The translations under genes and the position numbers were made by a program. Shown one piece after another: positions 34,079 to 42,549 of a stretch of 64,000 nt of DNA. Each line of letters begins with the position of its first letter. Position 1 is the first letter of the stretch. Origin of the DNA: Chthoniobacteraceae bacterium (GTDB lineage Bacteria; Verrucomicrobiota; Verrucomicrobiia; Chthoniobacterales; Chthoniobacteraceae). The notes beneath the pieces are model-generated. The model was not told where the DNA came from. It ran no database searches and saw only the letters and a list, made by a program, of their open reading frames with translations. Location: NCBI GenBank assembly GCA_947449735.1, contig CANFTB010000002.1, positions 62,001 to 126,000 of the forward strand, given 5' to 3'.

Positions 34079-36652
34079 ATGATTCAGGCAAATGATGTAC
34101 CTGTGAATCAATGGTCGCTCACTCTTCACGGTCCGGGCGGAATCCTCAGTCAGTTTGACTCTGCGGAAGCGCAGTTTGTCCTCGGGACGGAGGAGTCGCC
34201 CGATGTGCTGACGGTCGCGGGCGAAGGCATCGCGTCAAGGAATACTTGGGTGTGGATCGCGGAGGGCCGGATGCAGGTGGAGGACATCGCGGGCGGGACG
34301 CTGGTGAACGGGCATCCGATCGAGGGACGTGTGGAGGCGGAATATCCTGCGTCGGTGCAGGTGGGTGACGTGACGCTTGTGGTGGAAGTGAAGGTCGCCG
34401 CCGCCGAACCGTCGGTTGACGTCACCATTCCCCAGCGGACGTCAACGAAGAGCGCTTCAAGTACGGATGTGACGATTCCTCAACGCACGCCAACCCGGGG
34501 TGGGAATGGGAAAGCCATCGTTGAATCTCAACCGGCCTCAATCAACGAGGCTCCTTTGCAGGGCAAGTATACTCTGGTGCGTGAAATTGCCCGCGGCGGG
34601 ATGGGGCAGATCTATTTTGGCGAGGATCCGCAACTGGAGCGCCAGGTGGCGGTAAAGGTCAGCAGCATCAGTGAGGGCGGCGAGGATCCTCGTTTTTCCA
34701 AGGAAGCCAAGGTGCTGGCACATCTGGCGCACCCGAACATCGTCCCGATCTATAACATCGGGGTGGATGCTCAGAGCCGTCCGTTCTACGCGATGAAGCT
34801 GGTGAAAGGACGGACCCTGCAGGCAGTGCTCAACGCGATCCGCGATGGCGACGCTGCGGCGGTGATGGAGTATCCGCGTGCCACCTTGTTGACGATCTTC
34901 CGGAAGGTGTGCGACGCCATTGCGTTTGCGCACGCTAAGGGTGTGTTACACCGCGACCTCAAGCCGGAGAACATCATGGTGGGGGAATACGGCGAGGTGC
35001 TCGTCATGGACTGGGGGCTTGCGAAGGTTCTGGGGGGGGCAGAAGTTCCGGGGGGCACGGAGGACGTTGCGACTGGGAGGTCGCCGGCGAAGGATACGGG
35101 GGACTATGGGATGACGATGGAAGGCGAGGTGATGGGGACGCCGCAGTACATGTCCCCGGAACAGGCGGAGGGTGTCGTGGCGGAGCTGGACGCACGTTCA
35201 GACATTTATTCGCTGGGAGGAATTCTGTACGCGATCCTGACTCTGCGGCCGCCCATCGACGGCAAGACGCTCAATGAGGTGCTCACCAAGGTGAAGAAGG
35301 GCGAGATCAGTTCGATGGCGACCAAGCGGGTCAGCAAGGGAGATGTGACAGTCGGCACCCCGGCGGCAATCGGCGTGGAGGTGCCGGAGGCGTTGCAGGC
35401 GGTGACGCTCAAGGCGATGGTCACGGACCGCACGAAGCGCTACGCGACGGTCGAATCGTTCGCGGGAGACATCGAGGCGTACCAGAATGGGTTTGCCACG
35501 AGTGCGGAGGATGCGGGGGCGTGGAGGCGTGTGAAGCTGTGGTTGGGGCGGAACAAGGTGCTGGCGGGAGCGACTGCGGTGTTGGTTGTTGTCGTGAGTG
35601 GATTCACTGCGCGGGTGGTGCAGAAAGGGCGAGAGGCCAGTGAGGCGCTGCAAAGTTTGAGGGAGACGGCGCCCACATTCGCAGTGCGTGCTCAGGACGC
35701 GTTGCGGGAGGGACAGTTTGAGGAGGCGCTGAAGGCGGCGACGTTTGCTGTGAAGTTGGAGCCTGTAAAAGGCGAATACCACGGATTGCGTGGGAATGTC
35801 TTGCAAGTGCTTGTGCGGTGGCCCGAGGCGATGGAAGAGTACCATATCGCGTTGCGCTCCGGTGCAAGCGAGCGCGAGCAGGAGAACCTGCTTTTGACGG
35901 AGGATTTGATTGAGCGCGCAAAAAGCGAAGGCGCATCCAAGGCAAAAGGCGTGTTGTTTGCCGCACTCAACCAGCAGGGGAGAAACTACGAGGCGATGAC
36001 GCTGGTCAAGGACATGAAGGAGTTTTGGAAGGAGCAGAAGCAAGATCCCGAATTGATGGTTTCCTTGATCAAACAACTGGAATCTAAATTATTGCCGGTC
36101 CCGGGGACGGAGGTGTTGATGTGCAAAACCAAAATCACGTTTCGGGAATGGAATATGTACCTATTGTCCCAAGGGCTTCCCCAAAGAGATGTTCCCACGG
36201 GCCTGAACGAGGAGCATCCCGTGAATCATGTAAACCGGGAACAGGCGAACAAATTCTGTTCAATCCTTAGCAGTGTGAGCGGCAGGAAGTGGCGCCTGCC
36301 AACGGACGTAGAGTGGGCGGCGGCGGCGGGCGGCGGACTGTATCCCTGGGGAGATTACTGGCCGCCAAAAGACGAGGACGGGGTTTACAGTGTGAATATG
36401 AAACGCACAGCCTCCCAACCGGTGGGGACATGCAAGCCCAATCAAATTGGGATGCTGGACCTTGGGGGCAATGCTTGGGAATGGCTTTCAGAGTACAAGA
36501 CGTCCCCTAAATTAAAGGAGTATTTGGTCGGCGGTGCTTATTTTAACTGGGACAAAGTTGAGTTGTTGACCCTCGGCCCTCATACGGCAGGCGCACGGTC
36601 CAAACTTTTAGGTGGCATTGGGATAAGCGTTAGAGTCGTCCTTGAGAGGTGA
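34079..36652 (+). CDS. FHA-like / Ser-Thr kinase / TM / TPR / FGE-like protein, copy 1
   Basis: 857 residues from the ATG at 34079 (the frame is open to a GTG at 34022; the ATG aligns with copy 2). Domains: FHA-like (about 12-105; SRNTW and GGTLVNG kept, but the phosphate-binding GR is LGT and the SRxH His is Thr); a linker with two DVTIPQRT motifs; kinase (about 164-470) with GGMGQIYFG, AVK (Lys193), HRDLKPEN (Asp293), DWG instead of DFG, and GTPQYMSPEQ; one membrane segment (about 495-510); TPR-like helices; and a C-terminal FGE-sulfatase-like domain (WRLPTDVEWAAAAGG, YPWGD, DLGGNAWEW). The FGE-like part is probably extracytoplasmic and ligand-binding. Confidence 0.9.
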   Translation: MIQANDVPVNQWSLTLHGPGGILSQFDSAEAQFVLGTEESPDVLTVAGEGIASRNTWVWIAEGRMQVEDIAGGTLVNGHPIEGRVEAEYPASVQVGDVTLVVEVKVAAAEPSVDVTIPQRTSTKSASSTDVTIPQRTPTRGGNGKAIVESQPASINEAPLQGKYTLVREIARGGMGQIYFGEDPQLERQVAVKVSSISEGGEDPRFSKEAKVLAHLAHPNIVPIYNIGVDAQSRPFYAMKLVKGRTLQAVLNAIRDGDAAAVMEYPRATLLTIFRKVCDAIAFAHAKGVLHRDLKPENIMVGEYGEVLVMDWGLAKVLGGAEVPGGTEDVATGRSPAKDTGDYGMTMEGEVMGTPQYMSPEQAEGVVAELDARSDIYSLGGILYAILTLRPPIDGKTLNEVLTKVKKGEISSMATKRVSKGDVTVGTPAAIGVEVPEALQAVTLKAMVTDRTKRYATVESFAGDIEAYQNGFATSAEDAGAWRRVKLWLGRNKVLAGATAVLVVVVSGFTARVVQKGREASEALQSLRETAPTFAVRAQDALREGQFEEALKAATFAVKLEPVKGEYHGLRGNVLQVLVRWPEAMEEYHIALRSGASEREQENLLLTEDLIERAKSEGASKAKGVLFAALNQQGRNYEAMTLVKDMKEFWKEQKQDPELMVSLIKQLESKLLPVPGTEVLMCKTKITFREWNMYLLSQGLPQRDVPTGLNEEHPVNHVNREQANKFCSILSSVSGRKWRLPTDVEWAAAAGGGLYPWGDYWPPKDEDGVYSVNMKRTASQPVGTCKPNQIGMLDLGGNAWEWLSEYKTSPKLKEYLVGGAYFNWDKVELLTLGPHTAGARSKLLGGIGISVRVVLER

Positions 36653-36660
36653 CACAGAAC

Positions 36661-36679
36661 CCTCGAAACGTTTTCGAGG
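36661..36679. terminator. Perfect hairpin after kinase 1
   Basis: CCTCGAAA, a three-base loop, then TTTCGAGG, beginning nine bases after the stop. No T-run follows, so this is either a processing/terminator stem or a recombination scar. Confidence 0.35.
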
Positions 36680-36716
36680 CACGGCTCTCTGGGACCTCCG
36701 CCGGTTCAATGCAACC

Positions 36717-36886
36717 ATGCCTTTGCGGGAGGCACTGCGGGGCGGAGCCTTGGAAAGAGCAAGGAGGAGGCCGCGGAGGAGATTGGGGCGCTGTCGCAGG
36801 ACAAAGCCTTTGTGCAGCGGTATTTGAGCAAGGATGTGCAGGCAGTGAGACAGTTTACGGACCTGCACCGGATTGCGTTTGAGTGA
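36717..36886 (+). pseudogene. Phage-like gene remnant, copy 2 (5'-truncated)
   Basis: Only the last ~55 codons of the phage-like gene remain (FAGGTAG..LGKSKEEAAEEI, FVQRYLSKDVQ, FTDLHRIAFE), matching 33101-33270 at ~89% without gaps. It sits 65 bp after the kinase 1 stop, in the same position relative to kinase 2 that copy 1 has relative to kinase 1. Confidence 0.75.
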
Positions 36887-36918
36887 TTTCAAAAACCTAT
36901 GCGAGGGGCCTTGATTTT

Positions 36919-37257
36919 CTAAGGAACGCCTATCTCCACAAGGCTTTCGCCCGATTCTAAAAGACTGATTGCCACCAGAAGATGCTTCTCCAGCAGTTGT
37001 CTCAGGGCCGATTCGCTCGTGTTACCGCATGTTAACCACAAAATCTTCGGCGGGCTTCCATGCCTCTCCAGCAGGTGCAGAAAATCGCTGTCCTTGGTGA
37101 GAAGAATTGCACCAGCTTCTTTACCCGCTTGAAAAATCGCATAGTCTTCAGCGTCTCTCAATCCGATCTCGCGGAGCGGCTTCGCCGCAAAACCGAACTC
37201 AGATGTAATCCAAACTGCCGTTCGCGGAGACAGATGGGCATCCAGCCAGATCGTCAT
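36919..37257 (-). CDS. DUF5615 PIN-like toxin (intact)
   Basis: 112 residues. PIN-like acidic positions: Asp in MTIWLDAHLSP, Asp/Glu in GLRDAEDYAIF, and the LLTKDSDFLHLLE motif; GSPPKILWLTCGNTS is the typical DUF5615 second half. It overlaps the start of the DUF433 gene by 4 bp. The module is on the minus strand, opposite to the module upstream of kinase 1. Confidence 0.88.
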   Translation of the reverse strand: MTIWLDAHLSPRTAVWITSEFGFAAKPLREIGLRDAEDYAIFQAGKEAGAILLTKDSDFLHLLERHGSPPKILWLTCGNTSESALRQLLEKHLLVAISLLESGESLVEIGVP

Positions 37258-37478
37258 GCCGCTATGGAGGGATGGTCAATTCTCCTCCGAGCGTATGAGA
37301 GACACGCTTTGATGTCATCTATCTCCAGATCCGGCATTTCCTCGACAATCTGAGCCATGCTCAGTCCCGCTGCCAGCAAGTCAAGAACGTCACTCACCCT
37401 AATGCGCATGCCTCTCACGCAGGGACGGCCGCCGCATTGCTTTGGATTGAAAGAGATGCGTTCTAGAAGCGCTTCCAT
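37254..37478 (-). CDS. DUF433-family antitoxin
   Basis: 74 residues from the ATG at 37478; the longer frame to 37541 adds residues unlike the family. DUF433 core: GGRPCVRGMRIRVSDVLDLLAAGLSMAQIVEEMPDLEIDDIKACLSYARR. It is only moderately similar to the DUF433 protein at 33338, so the two modules are not recent copies of each other. Pairs with the toxin at 36919. Confidence 0.88.
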   Translation of the reverse strand: MEALLERISFNPKQCGGRPCVRGMRIRVSDVLDLLAAGLSMAQIVEEMPDLEIDDIKACLSYARRRIDHPSIAA

Positions 37479-37609
37479 GGGGAATACGTTACACCAGTCA
37501 TGATGGAAAGACAAGGGGCTAGGATATTTCTGGCGCTGCACCAGCCGGGCGCGACGAACACCTCGCCGCGCAACTTTGCAAAGGGTTTCACTGGGCGAGC
37601 TTCACATGG

Positions 37610-37622
37610 GTACTGAGTTGCC
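37610..37622 (+). promoter_or_regulatory. Shared upstream motif of kinase 2
   Basis: GTACTGAGTTGCC, identical to 33979-33991, 106 bp before the kinase 2 start. The GCGGGTTTCAGC block immediately before the ATG is also conserved. Confidence 0.4.
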
Positions 37623-37715
37623 TAAAACTCAGCCCCGCGTGAGATCGAATGGTGCGCTGTCCCGGCTTTGCAACGTGCACTTTAATTGCGGGTTTCAGCG
37701 CGCTTGCTCAGGTTA

Positions 37716-40316
37716 ATGATTCCGACAAATGATATGCCCGTGAATCAATGGTTGCTCACCCTCCACGGTCCCGGCGGAATCCTCAGTCAGTTTGACTCTG
37801 CGGAAGCGCAGTTTGTCCTCGGGACGGAGGAGTCGCCCGATGTGCTGACGGTTGCGGGCGAAGGCATCGCGCCAAGGAATACTTGGGTGTGGATCGCGGA
37901 GGGCCGGATGCAGGTGGAGGACATCGCGGGCGGGACGCTGGTGAACGGAAACCCGATCGAGGGACGGGTGGAGGCGGAGTACCCAGCGTCGGTGCAGGTG
38001 GGGGAGTTCGTTCTTGTTGTGGAGGTGAAGGCGGTCGCCGCCGAACCGTCGGTTGACGTCACCATTCCCCAGCGGACGCCGACGAAGACTGCTTCGAGTA
38101 CGGATGTGACGATCCCGCAGCGGACGCCCACAAAGGCAGGCTTGGGCAATGCCAATTCGCAGCCTCCCAGTAGCTCACCGACAGCAAAACCAGACGCACC
38201 TCTTACTGGAGGCTACACGCTTGTGCGTGAAATCGCCCGTGGTGGGATGGGGCAGATCTATTTTGGCGAGGATCCGCAGCTCAAGCGTCAGGTGGCGGTG
38301 AAGGTCAGCAGCATCAGCGAGGGAGGCGAGGACCCGCGCTTTTCGAAGGAAGCAGAGGTCCTCGCGCATCTGGCGCATCCGAACATAGTGCCGATCTACA
38401 ACATCGGCGTGGACGCTCAGAGCCGTCCGTTCTACGCGATGAAGCTGGTGAAGGGACGGACCCTGCAGGCGGTGCTCAACGCAATCCGCGACGGCGATGC
38501 GGCCGCGGTGAAGGAATACCCGCGGGCCACCCTGCTCACGATCTTCCGGAAGGTGTGCGACGCCATGGCCTTTGCGCACGCGAAAGGTGTGTTACACCGA
38601 GACCTCAAGCCCGAGAACATCATGGTGGGCGAGTATGGCGAGGTGCTGGTGATGGACTGGGGACTGGCCAAGGTTCTGGGGGGGGAGGAGACAATCGGGG
38701 GGATGAATGCTCCTGCGAGGGATACGGGCGATTATGGAATGACGCTGGAGGGCGAGGTGATGGGCACGCCGCAGTACATGTCGCCCGAGCAGGCGGAAGG
38801 CATGGTGGCGGAACTGGACGCTCGCTCGGATATTTATTCGCTGGGCGGTATCCTGTACGCGATTCTCACGCTGCGTCCACCTGTCGACGGGACGAGTTTG
38901 AACGAGGTGCTCACCAAGGTGAAAAAAGGCGAGATCAGCTCGATGCACACGAAGCGCGGAAACAATGAGGACGTCTCCGTAGGGACGCCCTTGGCGATCG
39001 GTGGAGAGGTGTCTGAGGCATTGGAGGCGGTGACTTTGAAGGCAATGGCTCGCGAGCGCGAGAAACGCTACGCGAGCGTGGAGGCGTTTGCGGTGGACAT
39101 CGACGCCTACCAGAGTGGGTTTGCCACGAGCGCTGAGGATGCGGGCGCATGGAAGCGAGTGAAGTTGTGGGTAGGTCGCAACAAGGTGCTCGCTGGGTCG
39201 GCGGTTGCGATGTTCGTCGTGGTGAGCGGATTCACCGTGAAGGTGGTATCGGAAGGGCGCAAGGCGACACGAGCTTTGGCGCGTTTGCAGGAAACCGCGC
39301 CGACCTTTTTGACTCGGGCGGAGGATGCGCTGCGGGAGGGTAACTTTGAGGGGGCACTCAGGAGTATTGATTTCGCCTTGGATCTGGAGCCCACGACCGG
39401 CGAGTATCATGCCCTGCACGGAAACGTCCTGCAGGTGCTTGGGCGTTGGCCGGAAGCCTTGGGGGCATACCGGGCTGCGGTGCGTTTGGGGGCGGAAGAC
39501 TTGGTGAAAGAGAATCTGGCTTTGACGGAAGTTTTGATGACGCGCGCTAAAAACGAGGGGGAGGCGAAGGCCAATGTAGCCCTGTTTGAAGCGCTCAATG
39601 CACAGGGACGGCAGTATGAAGCGATGGCGTTTGGAAAGGGGTTGGGGCAATTCTGGAAGGATCAGAAGAAGGATCCACGTGCGTTGCCTGAATTAGTAAA
39701 ACGTCTGGAGGCGAAGCTATTGCCAGTGCCGGGAAGGGACGTGCTGATGAGCAGCACGGAGATGACGGTTGGGGAGTGGAAGTTGTATCTGAAGGCCGAG
39801 GGGCTGCCTTCATGGGCACCGCAGAAAGAATGGAAGGAGACGGACGAGCATCCAGTCGTGAAAATCAGTTGGTACCAAGCGAGAGACTTTTGCAAATGGC
39901 TAGCAGCAAATACAGGGAAGGAGTGGCGCCTGCCCACCAATGCGGAATGGGACGCAGCAGTAGGGACGAGCCTGTATCCATGGGGTGATTATTTTCCACC
40001 TCATTGGGATGATGGAAATTATGCGATTTTGGAAAATGGGCAAGGTGATCCCAACAGAGTGGGGGGGGATGGTTTTTTTGGGACGGCCCCAGTGGGATCT
40101 TTTAAGCCAAATCTTTTGGGATTTTATGACCTGGGAGGGAATGTTTATGAATGGATGTCGGACGGGGATTCACGGAATGGAAACCGTGTCATTCGAGGTT
40201 CATGCTGGCGTGATTTGCGCGGTGGCCAAGCCCGTTCAGCTTCGCATCTTGGACGTGGCCCTGAGATTCAGGACAATTTCACTGGAATGAGGCTCGTCCG
40301 CAAGGCCGGGCCCTAA
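37716..40316 (+). CDS. FHA-like / Ser-Thr kinase / TM / TPR / FGE-like protein, copy 2
   Basis: 866 residues from the ATG at 37716. Same domain order as copy 1: FHA-like, linker with two DVTIPQRTPTK motifs, kinase (GGMGQIYFG, HRDLKPEN, DWG, GTPQYMSPEQ), one membrane segment (VLAGSAVAMFVVVSGF), TPR-like helices (LREGNFEGALRSIDFALDLEP) and an FGE-like domain. That last domain is the more canonical of the two: EHPVVKISWYQARDFCKWL, WRLPTNAEWDAA, YPWGDY, LGGNVYEW, IRGSCW and a final GMRLVRK. In the FHA-like part, SRNTW has become PRNTW. The first ~110 codons are nearly identical to copy 1, while the C-terminal 200 are very different. Confidence 0.9.
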   Translation: MIPTNDMPVNQWLLTLHGPGGILSQFDSAEAQFVLGTEESPDVLTVAGEGIAPRNTWVWIAEGRMQVEDIAGGTLVNGNPIEGRVEAEYPASVQVGEFVLVVEVKAVAAEPSVDVTIPQRTPTKTASSTDVTIPQRTPTKAGLGNANSQPPSSSPTAKPDAPLTGGYTLVREIARGGMGQIYFGEDPQLKRQVAVKVSSISEGGEDPRFSKEAEVLAHLAHPNIVPIYNIGVDAQSRPFYAMKLVKGRTLQAVLNAIRDGDAAAVKEYPRATLLTIFRKVCDAMAFAHAKGVLHRDLKPENIMVGEYGEVLVMDWGLAKVLGGEETIGGMNAPARDTGDYGMTLEGEVMGTPQYMSPEQAEGMVAELDARSDIYSLGGILYAILTLRPPVDGTSLNEVLTKVKKGEISSMHTKRGNNEDVSVGTPLAIGGEVSEALEAVTLKAMAREREKRYASVEAFAVDIDAYQSGFATSAEDAGAWKRVKLWVGRNKVLAGSAVAMFVVVSGFTVKVVSEGRKATRALARLQETAPTFLTRAEDALREGNFEGALRSIDFALDLEPTTGEYHALHGNVLQVLGRWPEALGAYRAAVRLGAEDLVKENLALTEVLMTRAKNEGEAKANVALFEALNAQGRQYEAMAFGKGLGQFWKDQKKDPRALPELVKRLEAKLLPVPGRDVLMSSTEMTVGEWKLYLKAEGLPSWAPQKEWKETDEHPVVKISWYQARDFCKWLAANTGKEWRLPTNAEWDAAVGTSLYPWGDYFPPHWDDGNYAILENGQGDPNRVGGDGFFGTAPVGSFKPNLLGFYDLGGNVYEWMSDGDSRNGNRVIRGSCWRDLRGGQARSASHLGRGPEIQDNFTGMRLVRKAGP

Positions 40317-40603
40317 ACGCAAACTTGGCTGTGGACGTGCGGTATGATGCAGCTTGCTTGAGCCGGGGGAACGTTGCCCCTCTCGATAGACGCGGAAGGC
40401 CCAGTTGTTAGGTCGTCGTTAAGAAATTGCTTTTCGCTCCGTTTCCGCAGTTTGCTCGCGCGGTATCGTCGCGGGGCGCGCTAAAGCGAGATGGGGCGTG
40501 GCGCCCCAGAAAACGCGATTTGTCAGGTATAAGAGGAAGTTGCCCCTTCAGGCCGGCCTGCGACTGAAGTTGAAATGCGCTTTGGACGCGCTTAACCTCA
40601 CTC
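40317..40603. other. Intergenic region with right island boundary
   Basis: Nothing coding is seen. It contains a GGGGGAACGTTGCCCC near-palindrome at about 40365 and the right 55-bp repeat. Confidence 0.5.
40431..40485 (+). repeat. Island repeat, right copy
   Basis: Direct-orientation partner of 31231-31285, beginning TTTTCGCTCC and ending GCGCGCTAAA. It lies 119 bp before mqnE. Confidence 0.75.
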
Positions 40604-41728
40604 ATGGTCCATTCATCCCTCATCGCCGCGCGTCTTCTGCCGCCGGATCTGCGTTCCGTGTACGACAGGGTCGTGGCCGGTGAACGCGTGGGAGAGGACG
40701 ACGCCCTTCACCTCTTCGGGCACCGCGATTTGAACGCCCTGGGAGTCATCGCCAACGTGCTCAGAGAAAGGCACAACGGCAACTATGCGACCTACATCCG
40801 CAACCTCTATGTAAACTACTCGAATGTTTGCATTCTTTCCTGTCAGTTCTGCGCCTTCGGGGCGAAGAAGCGCGACCCGCACGCCTTCGAATTGGCGATT
40901 GGAGAAATGGCCGAGAAAGTGAAGACGGGTTTGGAGCAGGGGATCACCGAGGTCCACATGGTCGGGGGACTGCATCCCACGCTGCCTGCGAGCTGGTACC
41001 TGGAGCTGTTGACGACTCTCAGGGCTTTGGATCCGGATCTTTTCATCAAGGCGTTTACCGCTATCGAAATCCGGCATTTGGCGGAGCGCATTTTCAAGAA
41101 GTCGATTTCAGAGACGCTCGGGGAGTTGAAGGCCGCCGGCCTCGGCGCGATCACGGGGGGCGGGGCGGAGATTTTTGATTCCGGCGTGAGGGACCGTATC
41201 TGCAGGGGAAAGGAAAACGCCAGGGAATGGCTCGAAGTGCACGAGACCTGGCACGGCATGGGCATGAGGAGCACGGCGACGATGCTTTACGGTCACGTGG
41301 AGACTTTGGAGCAGCGCGTCGACCATCTGCGCCTGCTTCGGGAAGCACAGGACCGCACGCGTGGGTTCACTGCTTTCATTCCCTTTGCGTTTGTACCTGA
41401 AACCACCGACATGGCCCACATCGTCCCGGCGACCGCGGCTGACGAGTTGCGTACCCTGGCGGTGAGCCGCATCTATCTGGATAACTTCGAGCATATCACC
41501 GCTTATTGGATCAGCTACGGTCTGCCGCTTGCCGCGCTCGCCCTAAACTACGGGGTGGACGACCTCCACGGGACGATCATGGAGGAGAAGATTTTTCACA
41601 TGGCCGGCGCGAAGACGCCCGTCGGGCAGAGTCAGGAGGCGTTTGTCAGCGCGATTCGCGAGGCCGGCCGGGAGCCAGTGGCGCGTGACACCTGGTACCG
41701 CAAACTGGCACCTGAAGCCGTGGCCTAG
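40604..41728 (+). CDS. mqnE: Aminofutalosine synthase MqnE
   Basis: 374 residues. Radical-SAM enzyme with the CxxxCxxC iron-sulfur motif (Cys76, 80, 83 in NVCILSCQFCAFGAKK), followed by the MqnE-type HMVGGLHPTLP and the GGGAEIFD glycine-rich stretch. It joins 3-[(1-carboxyvinyl)oxy]benzoate with SAM to give aminofutalosine in the futalosine route to menaquinone. mqnA, which makes its substrate, follows 29 bp later. It is the first gene outside the right end of the island. Confidence 0.95.
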   Translation: MVHSSLIAARLLPPDLRSVYDRVVAGERVGEDDALHLFGHRDLNALGVIANVLRERHNGNYATYIRNLYVNYSNVCILSCQFCAFGAKKRDPHAFELAIGEMAEKVKTGLEQGITEVHMVGGLHPTLPASWYLELLTTLRALDPDLFIKAFTAIEIRHLAERIFKKSISETLGELKAAGLGAITGGGAEIFDSGVRDRICRGKENAREWLEVHETWHGMGMRSTATMLYGHVETLEQRVDHLRLLREAQDRTRGFTAFIPFAFVPETTDMAHIVPATAADELRTLAVSRIYLDNFEHITAYWISYGLPLAALALNYGVDDLHGTIMEEKIFHMAGAKTPVGQSQEAFVSAIREAGREPVARDTWYRKLAPEAVA

Positions 41729-41757
41729 CGCGGGGGAGCGGCCGATTTTTCAAATTC

Positions 41758-42549
41758 ATGTCCCGACCCGACGCACTTGCCGGCCTGCGGATTGGATGCG
41801 TCCAGTATCTCAACAGCCGGCCATTGATTCACGGCCTGGATGAGGTTGTTCTGGCGCATCCCAGCGAGCTCGCGGCCCGACTGAGGTCGGGCGAACTCGA
41901 CGCCGCGTTGGTGCCGGTGTTTGAATTGCTGCGGTCCCCTTTGGATTACCTGTTGGTAGACGGAGTCGCGATCGCCAGCCGCGGTCCGGTTTACAGCGTA
42001 TTTGTGGCGCACCGGGGGCCCGTTGAAGAGCTGCGTGTGGTGACGGCGGACCCCGCGTCGCTGACGTCGATTCACCTGTTCCGGGTGTTGTCGGCCGGCG
42101 TGCTTGGAGGAATGGCTAGCCTGGTTCCGGAGACCCCCGGTGCGCTGGCGGATCCGAGGACCGGGCGCCTGTTGATTGGCAATCAGGCGATCCAGTACCG
42201 CGTTCAACACGAGTCGGGCGGCGAACTGTTCTGGGATCTGGGCGAGGCTTGGACGCGTTGGACGGGGCTTCCCTTTGTGTATGCGGTATGGGTGCTGCGG
42301 CGGGGGTTGCCGCGGGTGCGCTCGGTGGCGGACGCCTTTCGCAAGGTGGCCTCCGACGGGCGTGGCGCGCTGGCCCGGATTGCGCGGGAGGACACCGAGT
42401 TCGGCGAGGCGCTGGCGCTGCGTTATCTTCGCGAGAACATCTGCTTTGATTTGGGTGCGGAGGAAAGGCAGGGGCTTGAGCGTTTTCGCTCCGAGTTGTG
42501 GAAAGGCGGCATGGTGGAGGAGGGCGGCGGGCCGCTGGATTTTGTCTAG
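41758..42549 (+). CDS. mqnA: Chorismate dehydratase MqnA
   Basis: 263 residues. Periplasmic-binding-protein-like fold with family marks RIGCVQYLNSRPLIHGL at the N-terminus, the P-S-ELAARLRSGELDAALVPVFELL region, and LLIGNQAIQY in the second lobe. It dehydrates chorismate to 3-[(1-carboxyvinyl)oxy]benzoate, the first committed step of futalosine-dependent menaquinone synthesis. It forms a two-gene operon with mqnE. Other mqn genes are not in the window. Confidence 0.93.
   Translation: MSRPDALAGLRIGCVQYLNSRPLIHGLDEVVLAHPSELAARLRSGELDAALVPVFELLRSPLDYLLVDGVAIASRGPVYSVFVAHRGPVEELRVVTADPASLTSIHLFRVLSAGVLGGMASLVPETPGALADPRTGRLLIGNQAIQYRVQHESGGELFWDLGEAWTRWTGLPFVYAVWVLRRGLPRVRSVADAFRKVASDGRGALARIAREDTEFGEALALRYLRENICFDLGAEERQGLERFRSELWKGGMVEEGGGPLDFV

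Larger units (their letters stand above)
31231..40485. mobile_element. Putative accessory island bounded by 55-bp direct repeats
   Basis: The left repeat (31231) and right repeat (40431) are in the same orientation. An integrase remnant abuts the left repeat. The interior holds VapBC, two DUF433/DUF5615 modules, two phage-like gene remnants and two large paralogous receptor-like kinases, while housekeeping-type genes resume on both sides (AsmA/TamB-like and mqnE). A third partial repeat copy lies inside at 32727. This is inferred from layout; no tRNA or uninterrupted target site is visible. Confidence 0.55.

Noticed and set aside
34079-40316. Diversity-generating retroelement targets
   Set aside because: FGE-like C-termini on kinases are known DGR targets and the two copies differ there, but the window contains no reverse transcriptase, template repeat or adenine-biased substitution pattern that I could confirm.
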